DNA from: Glandiceps talaboti
Taxonomy: Eukaryota > Hemichordata > Enteropneusta > Spengelidae
DNA length: 64,000 nucleotides
Assembly (NCBI RefSeq): GCF_964340395.1
Contig: NC_135557.1
Location: 22,637,225 to 22,701,224 of the forward strand
Direction of reading: 5' to 3'
The notes under the pieces were generated by a model. That model worked only from the letters and a program-made list of their open reading frames with translations. It was not told where the DNA came from and made no database searches. Shown here one piece after another: positions 37,001 through 46,684 of this stretch (positions within the stretch are counted from its first letter, which is position 1; each line of letters starts with the position of its first letter). The position numbers and the translations under genes were made by a program.

Positions 37001-38394
37001 TTGTCTTTCTCTTGGGAAATGTAAATGAGAAGAAATTAAAAGAATTGATATTTTTAGAGGATGCAGACTATCAAGATATTATACAGGAAGACTTTGATGA
37101 TACGATCGGAAGTGATACCATTAAGACAGTAATGGGACTAAAATGGGCGGCAACATTTTGTCCTGATGCGGATTTCGTTGTCATGACAACAGATAACATT
37201 TTCATCAACATGATCCGACTGGTTGAATATCTCGAGTCAACGTATGTTCAGCGAAATTCATTCTTAGCTGGTAACCTACAACACGGGAAAACAGACGTAG
37301 TTAGTTCTCATACTTATATGATGTCATCAGATGTCGTGCACATTTTGTATATTACGTCATTAAATATGCAAATGGCTGGTGACCCTAATATTTACCTTTC
37401 ACACTTAGTAAACAAAGTGGACGTAAATTTTAAGAATTTTAAAGTTTTCGAAAGACGGCAATATTTCAAAAACCTAGATGAATATTTAATTAACTACCAC
37501 GTCACGTGGGAAGTTCAAGACCCGAAAAACATGACGTCACTACATGAAGTCATGAAACCGGTTGAATCATATTTTGACTACGACCAAGAAAAAGTCAATG
37601 AACCGGGTCGGTATAATTTCATCATCAGTAATCACAAAAAGTGTCTGAATCGTAGTCATGGTAACAGAGATGTTGCAATTTTTGTATTCTCTTCTTGTGC
37701 AGGCGCAAGTTGGAGGAAGGCCGCTCGAAATTCTTGGATTCAAAATCTGGATAGATTTAAGGATTTTAAAGTTATAGTTCTTTTCATTCTTGGAAAATGT
37801 AGTAAAGTTGAAAATGACCGAGTGAAGTCAGAATCTGATAACTTTGGGGATATTGTTCAGGGAGATTTTGACGACAGTGCGACTTATAACCAGACGTTCA
37901 AACTTTATCTAACATTGAGGTGGGCTTCGGTCTTTTGCAATCCACTGAAATTCGTCATTAAATTAGATCAAAGTATATTTTTGAAGAAAATGCATTTACT
38001 GTTAGAACTGAAATCAATGTCAGCAAAGTACACTTTCATGGGTAGTGCAATCGCCAATACAAAGGTAACACGTGACGAGTATAGCTTTGATTCTGTACCT
38101 TACTTTACATGGCCCTATGACACTTTCCCTGTCTATTCGTCTTCCAATGCATACGTCATATCGTATGACCTCGTTCAAGATTTGTACGCAACTTCTTACT
38201 ATGGTGACCTAGTCGCGAACGAGGCTATATTTTTAAGACTTCTCTTAGAACGTCTTGGTGTACAGATTACAAATACGCCCAAACTTAGAGTTACAGAAAT
38301 ACACGATTCGATGGAATCTACAGGTAAATTTGTAGGTAAAGCAAAAAGTGAAGTAGAATATATCAAAATGTGGCAGCCTTTTGAAATGGAATAA
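34033..38394 (+). CDS. Five-unit GT31 beta-1,3-glycosyltransferase-like polyprotein (1453 aa, intronless)
   Basis: A type II membrane protein with a signal anchor at about residues 8-27, resembling that of the 1285-aa protein (both end in LLY-x-L), followed by five GT31 units. Unit 1 (about 64-275) has RQTWA, KTDDDIFVN with DDD at 163-165, but KFDDML where the family has WEDV. Unit 2 (about 331-590) is complete: RETWG, KVDDDVW with DDD at 442-444, YNPYLSG, and KWEDIYTG with E527-D528. Unit 3 (about 637-880) reads TDNE at 748-751, unit 4 (about 938-1150) TDNIF at 1053-1057, and unit 5 (about 1197-1430) LDQS at 1311-1314, so all three lack the metal-binding triad. Units 2, 4 and 5 open with a recognisable His-x-x-x-Cys or His-Pro-x-x-Cys lead-in. 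Family and Golgi topology are firm; sugar specificity is unknown. The short N-terminus could begin at M1 or M5. AATAAA at 38620-38625 is the likely poly(A) signal. Confidence 0.92.
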   Translation: MIANMKIQTVLLALIGLCSFNLLILLYKLNNSVKFDVMEDEIHANIQREDIDKRNSSSEDDDNFLVCVVYSEINRIEQRGTIRQTWASSKSVEGRNFAVYFIVNSTQNMSTIETNFKLELNEYNDIILYNKTGSDDMMEEMTKYAFSWVTHKFTSFQYFLKTDDDIFVNMYALLHYLETLPRTKVAVTRDVSSIIWFYLIGRSHYPPSPQIPTYVISGDVLQDFTREFDSERATGLKTKFDDMLLQRYKVHLTEHYDFNKGTSLQTVCEAKNLLTSNHLSVFQVWRYWRLLHDWGQFKSCEGENVIGANVTSSLQQSRAIGGVENSQMRIDHPQKCAELSDVFLFVAVISAPRHFHTRLAIRETWGRYFNQISSVTIVTVFFLGETEDEKLQLLLEDEDEKYGDILQGTFTDTYENLIYKTMTLLHWVDKNCQFAKYVVKVDDDVWLNYDHLLKLLIPAPRINFSLGDTRITAPVLRSPKSKWYTPEEMYPSATYNPYLSGPTYILSIDLVRKLLEASKTWKLFKWEDIYTGSLLHHLGIYPYSHLQFDMMGLSRSVCSLRACVMCHKYYTKGFLYYWNLIYMQERKNITCLPNFDVYISPFGILDQDVGRKPYSTRDIALRQKLARTTSFRSSHSMMCHYYSNKNSPVYLIIIIFSDPFNFDRRKYSRLTYAKPRVVSGKRVQPFFVVGSAGNNDLPKLLEHEDEMNADLIILDLFDSQENETLKMELTLQWLQISCPTYTFLMKSTDNEYVNIDNTVNFLMTSSRTNFAVGNVVTSSETSCTDKPILSKFTPPYLQNTVFILSADVADLALRKFPWKQPFKFVGIVLSQLLRDNNIEIIHNGDIVLDPLDLKHGKTYCILHDILVCSHFKTFKYLITVKLLSGEFHACHNYPPYISQTVLSWQPKNKQTRTLPIGQPLRTFDTSNDVTNLHGFEYIINHEYMCRFHRNAGLTNLLILVVSRPGNFENRRFIRETWSKNDKFNLVKVTVVFLLGNVNEKKLKELIFLEDADYQDIIQEDFDDTIGSDTIKTVMGLKWAATFCPDADFVVMTTDNIFINMIRLVEYLESTYVQRNSFLAGNLQHGKTDVVSSHTYMMSSDVVHILYITSLNMQMAGDPNIYLSHLVNKVDVNFKNFKVFERRQYFKNLDEYLINYHVTWEVQDPKNMTSLHEVMKPVESYFDYDQEKVNEPGRYNFIISNHKKCLNRSHGNRDVAIFVFSSCAGASWRKAARNSWIQNLDRFKDFKVIVLFILGKCSKVENDRVKSESDNFGDIVQGDFDDSATYNQTFKLYLTLRWASVFCNPLKFVIKLDQSIFLKKMHLLLELKSMSAKYTFMGSAIANTKVTRDEYSFDSVPYFTWPYDTFPVYSSSNAYVISYDLVQDLYATSYYGDLVANEAIFLRLLLERLGVQITNTPKLRVTEIHDSMESTGKFVGKAKSEVEYIKMWQPFEME

Positions 38395-38619
38395 ATAGTT
38401 GGAACTTTTTTGACAAGCGTACTAACCATATGTTCAGTGTACAGGGGGAAAATGAAACAACATCTCTGACGTCACCGTAAAATTAAAGACAGTGGACGTT
38501 TGTTGAAAATTCCATACTTAACATAAAATAATAGCTTCGTCAACCTTTTGCCACCTACTTGATGATATTATAATGACCTCAAACTTTGAAATCCAGGACG
38601 AGTTATCTGCCTAACCGAT

Positions 38620-38629
38620 AATAAATAAA
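38620..38629 (+). terminator. Poly(A) signal pair for the 1453-aa GT31 gene
   Basis: Two overlapping AATAAA hexamers (ATAATAAATAAAAG) lie about 226-235 bp after the stop codon, on the coding strand. Confidence 0.6.
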
Positions 38630-39677
38630 AGGGTTGTGGGTTTGGTTTAAGGTTAAGCACAGCACTATGAAATAATCGTAATAGATCAAGGAAATCTATA
38701 TCGCTATTTCCACGGACCGTAAAAGTGCAAATATGTAATTTCGATCTGTGTTTCAACCCAGTTAAAGTTCACGTTCAAACTTTACGTCCAAGTACTTTAC
38801 CATTTCTAAAATTGGATACATTTCACGTGAAGCTAATTGATCATTTTAGAATCTGGAGTCTCTCCAATCCTGTATTTTATTATTTACTACATTCTTACTG
38901 TCTTGTATTAGCTTGCTTGTACATCAAGTATACGAGTTTCTGTTCTGTTTAAACAACTTTTATACAATAAATATTTTTACCTTATTGTACTTTACTCGAG
39001 TAATTATTTGGGTTTCATTTTATCGACATAGTGTGTTTATTTGTCTGTATATGATATAGCTATATAGATTACTTAGTTATTCTTACATATGTAATGAACG
39101 GACATCAATGCTTCTCCCAATAACACGATCCTCCATCGTCAAGATAAACTTTATCTGGTATTGATTGTGACCTTTGACCCCGTGACGTCACCTCACTTTG
39201 ACTCCCAGAGAGAATATTCTACTGGTGAAATTTTCATAATATCTGCCTGGTGAGAATCTTTGATAGACAGTCACTGCTTAACTCTGTTCTGTTCTGTTTA
39301 CGCTATCTTTTAAATAAGATCGTCACTTCATTTTATTCTGCTAATGTTTCTACTATGGCTATGAAGTTGACACTTTTCAATAGTTATCACGTTATAATCA
39401 CGTGAAACTTTGTATGCCTACCTATCACGTGCAACTGTGTTTATGGTCAACGACAGCCTTCTATTGTCGATGATGGTTTTACAAGTACGTAATATAACCA
39501 AAGTTTGTTACTCAAAATGGACGATCTTAGACAAAATCATTTATTGAAATGGTTGTAAATAGCTTAGAATCCCCGTTTGAAAAGTTTCATTATTTTATAG
39601 GTTGTATGGCTATATACACTTTGATATGTCTAAATGAAAACAGAACTACAACACTACGAAAGGAAAGTGAAATAAAG

Positions 39678-39722
<45 letters not shown>

Positions 39723-40483
39723 TTTGTAAATACCCCTACTTATGTGTTATTTTGGTGATCAAAATATCGATCTTACATCTACAATTTTCATATATTATTG
39801 GTTTCCTCGTCTTCCTGTAACATCTTCAAAACATTCCCGCCCGTGGATTTAACAGTATATTTTTTGTAAAGTTGTGCACTTGAAGACCATGCCTTTTGCT
39901 CGAGTTAAACCGTTTTTGTGTGTGTGATAGTCTAGTGTGTTTTGAGAGAAGAAGTTAAGAAAAAGTAGACCCCTCTTCGAGATTTCGATTTTTCAAGCGA
40001 GCACTATTTATAAATAATGGTAGCTAATTTGCATATATATTGCATAATTTAGGACATACATGTACCCGGCTAGGTTTCCATCACGACAATAAACATCAGT
40101 GTGACTGCATCATACATTTTTAATGTGAGTAGTCCGTTGTGATCACAAATTTCAAAATTTTGGAGAGTCGCGGGAAATCAATATTTGGTTGGCTAGAATA
40201 ACAAATAGGTAGAACCGTGTATGTTAAAATTAATAAGTTGGGTTAAAAGTTTGTAAACTTGGTGTCAAAATTACTAATTGTTCCCAATATGATGAGAGCA
40301 TGGAGATATGAAAAGTTAACGCAAAAAACTATTGTCAAACTAGTTTGAGCCTTGTTCCGAAATGCGACGCCACCCCCCGTAAGAAAAATAGACGACTTTA
40401 AAGATGACTGTTGTCTTAGCAACGATATGAATAATTAATTTCGCATCTTTTTTGTTTAGAGTAATCCCTTAACTACACTCCAT
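38630..40483. other. Intergenic stretch with a short GA microsatellite
   Basis: A GA array lies at 39680-39719. Nothing else is recognised on either strand. Confidence 0.55.
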
Positions 40484-40519
40484 TATATAGGGCATTTACT
40501 CTAAGTAGTTCTGTCATTT
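40484..40519 (+). promoter_or_regulatory. Core promoter: TATA box plus initiator
   Basis: TATATA at 40484-40489 is followed by TCATTT (matches the Inr consensus TCAKTY) at 40514-40519, placing the +1 A at 40516, 32 bases after the first T of the TATA box. This is the canonical spacing. A consensus splice donor follows at 40586, so the patch is well placed to start the small gene downstream. Confidence 0.6.
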
Positions 40520-43500
40520 CGTCTCAGAGCCTGCTAAGGAACAGAGCACACCCAGAGGTTTAACTTCCTAACACAACGACTCAAGGTAAGTTGATGTGTT
40601 TTCTTGTTCTATGTTAATTCCGGATCTATGTTAACTCTAGTAAATTAATCACCTGGTTCGCGACGATGCCTTGTTTTTCTATGTCTTGTTCAAATTTCGA
40701 CAATGTTCATCGTGTTAAGGTTGGCTTATTTATTTAATACCCTAGTTAACGTAATTCAACCGACAAATCTACTAAAACTTGTCAACAACTTGCGTACACT
40801 GGAGAAGCGTGCAAACATGTCAAAATAGTTAGGAAAGTGTGTGCTATTTCCAAATATTCTAATCAAGTCTATTGTGTTACTGAGATAAAATGATAAGGTT
40901 ATCTGGTGAAATTTCACTTTCTATAGAAATCCAAAAACAACGCCTGGCCTCAACCTGAAATACTGTAGCTATGCATCATTTTTTACATTTTGAAATGTGT
41001 ACAAGACAAAAAATACAGTATCTCTGCAGCTTACATTTTTGTGTGATTCAAGATAGTTCATTTGAACACTAAATAGTCACAAGGATTGTCACAAAGTGTG
41101 CCTATGCTCTGTAAAAACCACTTTCATGTTCGTTACGTTGATACCTTGTTGGCGATTAAGTCAATTATCATGTGTACCGTAATCAAATAATTATGGTTTT
41201 ACACGAAAGAGACCAACCTTGTGAAAATAACAGTTGTTTATAATCGTACATGCAAATAGTAATTTACTTCTAATTCTGGATTAACTTATCGCGATATATA
41301 GTGACTGCTAACACCCGGTACCACTTCATCAACCAATCGATTTATACTAATGAACAGTTCAGGAAGGGAGAAAAACAAAGGGTGCACAAAATCAATACAA
41401 ACAAACACTTTGCTTTTCTTGTTTACAAAGACACTGACATCTGTTGCTAAGACGAATCATTACATGTGCATAGTCGATGACACTGTGTACAGAATGGCTA
41501 GCAAATCAATAGACATCTATTCTTCATCAGAAAGATATATTTGAGACACATAGCGATATGATCGACAAGGAGAAGAACTAAGCATGTGTGTTTAGAATTC
41601 ATTAATCTACCTAGTAGATCTTTTTACCTTAGTACAGTTATATATTGAAGTAGTGACACATCGTGTTGTGAATTGACTGAGGAATATCTATTAAAACGGT
41701 TTTCAGTGTCATTTCCAATAACAACTTAGAAAATTCAAATATTCCATATTGACGTTGTTAACGTGTTATATGATATCAAAACCGATCAAAATAATTCGTG
41801 AAAAAAAAACTTCATCGTAACATAGCCAACGCCCGTTTAGTAACTTCTCAAAGAACCACAATTTATGTGACGTACTGTTCAATCGATTTTTGGTGTGACG
41901 TAATCGATATGCTACCAGTGTTGCCATGCCATTTAAATACAACCACATAGAGTAACCAAGAGTATATCATTTATATTTCAAAACATTGGCTGACTGCGTA
42001 GAAGATATAACAGCCTGGCATTTCAGTCACGTGAGCTGTGTTTCAAGTACAAAGACATAATACATTACCATGGATACCGAGTTTAGGTATCTGTAGTATA
42101 AGGAAGTATTTACCAAGTGATAAGTTGTGTTTTATTTTTTTTAAATTTGTTAATCTAATTTTTGTTATCTGTCTATCTTACAGTTAAAACAAATTTCAAT
42201 ATGAGGTCAACCATAGTATGTTTTGTCATCGCCCTGTTGGGTTTGTTCGGTAAGTATTATTTTAAATCATTCTGGATCTGTTTCTGAATAAATAATTGGC
42301 ACTGCCTCCTTACGAGTATCACGTCAGTGGGGGGGGGGGTCAAAGGTTAAGCTAGGAATACTACTGATTTCAGTGATCTCTATGTCTTGTCTTCAAAGAT
42401 GATGTCAAAGGTCATATGTACAATGTACTCTGTTCGCATATCGACCCAAACTTCATTTGGTCTGAGCATAGGTTCATGATCAAATCGAGACAAAAATACT
42501 TTTAATTTTTATGTAATATTAATTGGCCTTTATATAGTATCATTCCAATGTTTGTTTGTTTGCTATATATTACCTTTTAGGGACATAGCCATATATATGT
42601 CAAAATACACAATTAATAATAGATAAAGTACAGAGAAGAACAACATATCTTTTCCTTGTCTCTGAGTAAACTAAATACTTCGGATAGCCTACACTGACAA
42701 CAAAAGTACATGTATTGCGTTTATTTTGAAATACTTGCTATGTGAGCGTGCATCAAATCCACAACATCTGATGTAATTCGGTATATAATCTATTGAACTT
42801 AGAACAAGTATCTGTGTATTTTAATCACCATTATAATTTATATAAGGAATGTTCCTATAAAAGCTAATATTATGTCATTCGTTTTCTTGTAGCCATGGCA
42901 ACAGCTACAACCGTAGCCCCAACCACTGCTGCAGCAAGTGAGGGTCCATCAACTGATGATGGTAGTAGCGCTGTCACCGTTCAGATGAGCATTATTTTGA
43001 TGGTTGCCACCATGATTTGCCATTTGTTCATTCGTCAGTAATTGACCAATCAAGTCTAACTTCCAAGCAGATATTTACCAATCAGAGCACACCGTAGAAT
43101 TGACGTCACAGCTTTCACTATTTTGAATCGACAACGGACAAACTGAACATTGTAGAATCCATGACATAGTAATTTGGGCGACGAAACTGTAAATAGGGGA
43201 TTCTATGGGGGGAAAGGTTGGGTGGGGGGGGGGTGATTCTTATCCGTCAATATCATGATGGTGCTAAAGAAATGTTAACTTTAAGATCCCCTGAAGTTAG
43301 CAAAAATGATGTCTTGAACGAGATAATGATTGGCGATGCCATGACACAAGCTCGTTCAAGACTGATTCTTTTTCCTTTTCTAATTATTCACGCTTGTCAC
43401 GTATTTTCTTCAAGCAGCAGTGGACAGTCACGTGAATAGATCACGTGACTCCTAGCTCATCCTAAGCACCTGGCCCACTTTTCAACAGGGAATTTGATTT

Positions 43501-43934
43501 TGTTGAAAGATTTTGATTAGCAGTCAAACAAACAATGACAGTTAGGATGGTTTTGTCACTTTCATCAGAATCCGTAACGTTCTCTCCAGAATGTGAACCA
43601 ACAATATCTGTTGGCATGCAGAAAAAATTATCTATACCAGCTTTTGAGAAGGAGAGATGAACACATGTCCCGTTCTTTTGAAATCTTTTCTGACAAAGGG
43701 GATAATTATATTTATAATGTATGACAAAGTTTTATATTTTGTGGAAATTTACGTGATTGAAATATGCCAATTTGTGGAAATACTTTTGTACAAACAAATA
43801 TTGAGTACGCATGTGCAGAGACGAGATGACGTCATCAGTGTCTTTAAGTGTTCAAATGAGAAGTATATGTAAATGAGGCATTTTATATGCTGACTTCATT
43901 CTTCTATGTATTATCACGTTTGTGGATAAATAAA
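40516..43934 (+). CDS. Small three-exon gene: 65-aa signal peptide, mucin-like stalk and hydrophobic tail
   Basis: Exon 1 (about 40516-40585) is noncoding and ends CTCAAG|GTAAGT. Exon 2 (42184-42249) follows TATCTTACAG; its ATG is at 42201 and it ends TTCG|GTAAGT. Exon 3 starts at 42893 after TTTTCTTGTAG and ends the frame with TAA at 43039-43041. The 65-aa product starts MRSTIVCFVIALLGLF, a typical signal peptide, then has a short Thr/Ala/Pro/Ser-rich acidic segment (about residues 19-45) suited to O-glycosylation, then a hydrophobic stretch (about 48-63) ending HLFIRQ. That tail could be a single transmembrane helix or a GPI-attachment signal. AATAAA at 43929-43934 could end the transcript. 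The family is not recognised. Three consensus splice signals, a canonical promoter and a sensible secretory design make it likely real, though the protein is short. Confidence 0.6.
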
Positions 43935-44339
43935 ACATCCATATTTTATAAATCGTAAATATTTGAGTGTATGAGTCATGACTTGTTGATAAAGTGTCAG
44001 CAAAGAAAGTTACAGGTTTACGGTCATTTTGAAAAGTTATCAATCATGATCGTTGAATAGATCGCATTCTTTTGTCACAATCAAGTAAGGGTAGAGCATA
44101 AATCATAATCACGACCAGACTAACTTAAACTATTGAATACCTTTGATATCAGAAGATATCGTTAACAAGGTACATATTTGGAGAAAATTGAAAGTTTGCA
44201 AAATCGAAAAAAAGAAGTTATCTAACTGTTTCTTATTCGTCTTCCATAACTGGCCACCTTTAACATTTTGCCAGTGAGTGCGCAACAAAAATGAGGATGG
44301 TTAATTAAAGCAGTACTGATTCAAAGTTAATAAATGAAT
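43935..44339. other. Intergenic stretch, nothing recognised
   Basis: No coding frame or repeat is recognised between the small secretory gene and the LINE remnant. Confidence 0.5.
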
Positions 44340-44990
44340 AAATAAAAGAAAAATAAATATTAAAATAGTTATTGTATTTAGTCGTCCATGTATGATGCCA
44401 ATTGAGACTTGAAAGCATCAAGTGATTCTGCAGTTAAATGTCTGGTGGTAGATTGTTCCATTCTGTAACGGTTCTAGGGAAAAATGAATATTTTCTGTAG
44501 TCTGTTTTGAATGTTAGTATTTGGTAACTTTTACTGTGTATGTGTCTGGTATATCTTGATGAAGGTTTAAGATACTGGTCTTTGTTTATAGCAACTGTTC
44601 CTGCTGAGACTTTATAGAGCATTGCTAGTCTAGCTTCTTTCCTGAGTTGTTCTAGTGATTTATAATTGAGAGTTTGTATCATGTTGTTAACACTGCAGTG
44701 GTTTCTGTATCTGCTAGTAACATACCGGGCAGCACGCCTTTGTACTTTTTCTAGGTTGATTATATCAGATTGTCTATATGGGACCCAAACAGTGTTTTGC
44801 ATACCTTTTCTTTAATTGTAGTGGATCGTTTATTGAGGTTTCTGCGTAGAAAACCGAGGGGTTTTGTTTGATTTATTACATATCAAGTTGGTGTGTTGGT
44901 GCCAGTCAAGTTCAGTCGTCAAAGTGAACCCCAGGTACTTTTCGGATGAACTATGTTTTACTGTTTTTCCAATTAGTTTGTTGACACAGC
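44340..44990 (-). pseudogene. Decayed 3' end of a CR1-like LINE reverse transcriptase
   Basis: The minus-strand frame at 44802-44434 reads VWVPYRQSDIINLEKVQRRA and ends near SFFPRTVTEWNNLP, the C-terminal pattern of CR1-type RTs. Upstream (44803-44990), in other frames, comes KYLGFTLTTELDWHQH, normally found about 60 residues earlier in the same proteins, now separated by a frameshift and a stop. This is a second LINE lineage, older and different from the one at 31821. The RT catalytic core is absent. Confidence 0.78.
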
Positions 44991-45589
44991 TATACTAGTT
45001 ATAAAATGACGTCATCCATATAAGGAGAAGATAAAAAGACGCAGTATGGCACTATTTCCAGCCTCGGGTGTCACCCAGTCGCTGGTATTATGTCAAACTA
45101 AACAGTGCAACCAACCGGAGCCTCACCCACACCCACCCACCCACCCACACACACATAGACTGATGAAACGGTGAAACACCATCTGACCTCGTAGGAAGTT
45201 CCGCCCGATGGGGGCGCACTAGTATCAATCTGCACAACCACTAGTCTCGGTTACCCACCTAGCTGGGGGCAAGAAGCTGACTAAACTAGGTCAGTTCCAG
45301 CATAGTAGCGTGATTACATGAATGTGTTTAAATTATATAATTGAATGCATATATTGTATTAAAAAATTATTTAACTTGTGGGGTTTGATCAGGCATGTGT
45401 GAGTTTTCGCATTTTCCTTGCGAGGAGATAAACACCCAGAAGTTAATTTTTGTACATGCTCTGAAAAAATAACGACCGAGTGGCCATGGGAGCATGGTAT
45501 GATATTATTATGCATGGCCATAATTTTTCAGTTCTTTGTTTATTACTGATGTATTTTTGTACTCGATGCAATGAAGTTAACATTTGTAT
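44991..45589. other. Intergenic stretch with a GC-richer patch
   Basis: At about 45055-45310 the base composition is clearly richer in G and C than the surroundings, with a CACC/CACA run near 45124-45155. It may be a repeat remnant, but I recognise no family and no coding frame. Confidence 0.4.
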
Positions 45590-45778
<189 letters not shown>

Positions 45779-46009
45779 TTATTAATCTGCACGATTGGCT
45801 ATTTGGAATGTAATCATGATTGAACAAATATCACACGGTCAGTATTTAAACATCCTTCGATTTTCACGTATTCGATTGTGTTTCACGGTTACATTTTTGC
45901 GTCTCTAGTACTATGCGCCCTCTTTCGAACTGGTGAAGAATGTTTTCTGAACTAACTACACATGATGCTTTCGCTTCAGTTGTATATTTTCTTACTGATA
46001 AGGGGAAAA

Positions 46010-46320
46010 CCATTTTATTTCTGGTGGGGGAAAGAGTATTTTTGGGGGAAACAAATTGTCGGCAGGTGGTCGAGAAAAAAATAATTTGATCCGTAATGGC
46101 TTGAAAAAAAATTGTTCCAACAGATGTTCTACAAAATTGGTAACCGAGAAAAAAAATTGTAATACTTCTGCATATGGAAAAATAATTTGATGCAGGACTG
46201 ACAATAGAAAAGAAGATTTGCTGTCACAGTAATGGGAAACCAAATTGTTGCGCCATACCCACTTCCTCCTCCACCCCACCACCCCCCCGAAATCAAATGG
46301 TTCTCCCCTAAGCAATGCAA
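46010..46320. repeat. Degenerate periodic A-tract repeat
   Basis: Blocks of G plus 5-9 A followed by TTG or TAATTTGAT recur every 25-50 bp (GAAAAAAATAATTTGAT, GAAAAAAAATTGTTCC, GAAAAAAAAATTGTAAT, GAAAAATAATTTGAT). The 117-codon minus-strand frame here has a matching periodic Phe/Leu/Pro pattern and I do not take it as a gene. Origin unknown. Confidence 0.4.
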
Positions 46321-46466
46321 ATACTTGTTTAGTTCTATAACACATCTGTGCACTGCTCCTCTACAGCCATCGATATCACTTGTATTGGTTTTTGAATTTC
46401 TCTGTGTATGAGGTACACTATCTCGCTTTTCTTTGCGATTAGGTAGAGAATCCGAGCGTTAGTGTT

Positions 46467-46678
46467 GTCATGACTCTGCATGTTTTAGTATTTAATAAGA
46501 TAGCGTGTCTGGAAAACACTTTACAGGAAAACTTGGAATGTCTATTGTCTAAACATGACTATATGTAAATTACGTGAATGACGCTTAGGTCCGTGAATTT
46601 GAAACAAAAGGACGCCTTGTGGACAATTGTTTTCCAGACGTGCTATCTTATTAAATACTAAACATGTAGAGTTATGAG
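46467..46678. mobile_element. MITE-like element with ~50-bp inverted repeats and 6-bp target duplication
   Basis: The left arm (46468-46519) TCATGACTCTGCATGT... and right arm (46628-46677) pair over about 50 bp with a handful of mismatches and one 1-base bulge; the inner 30 bp, GTATTTAATAAGATAGC then GTCTGGAAAAC, differ at only two positions. AGTGTT flanks the structure symmetrically at 46461-46466 and 46679-46684. The ~110-bp middle has no open frame. This is the design of a short non-autonomous DNA transposon. The transposase family is not identified. Confidence 0.72.
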
Positions 46679-46684
46679 AGTGTT

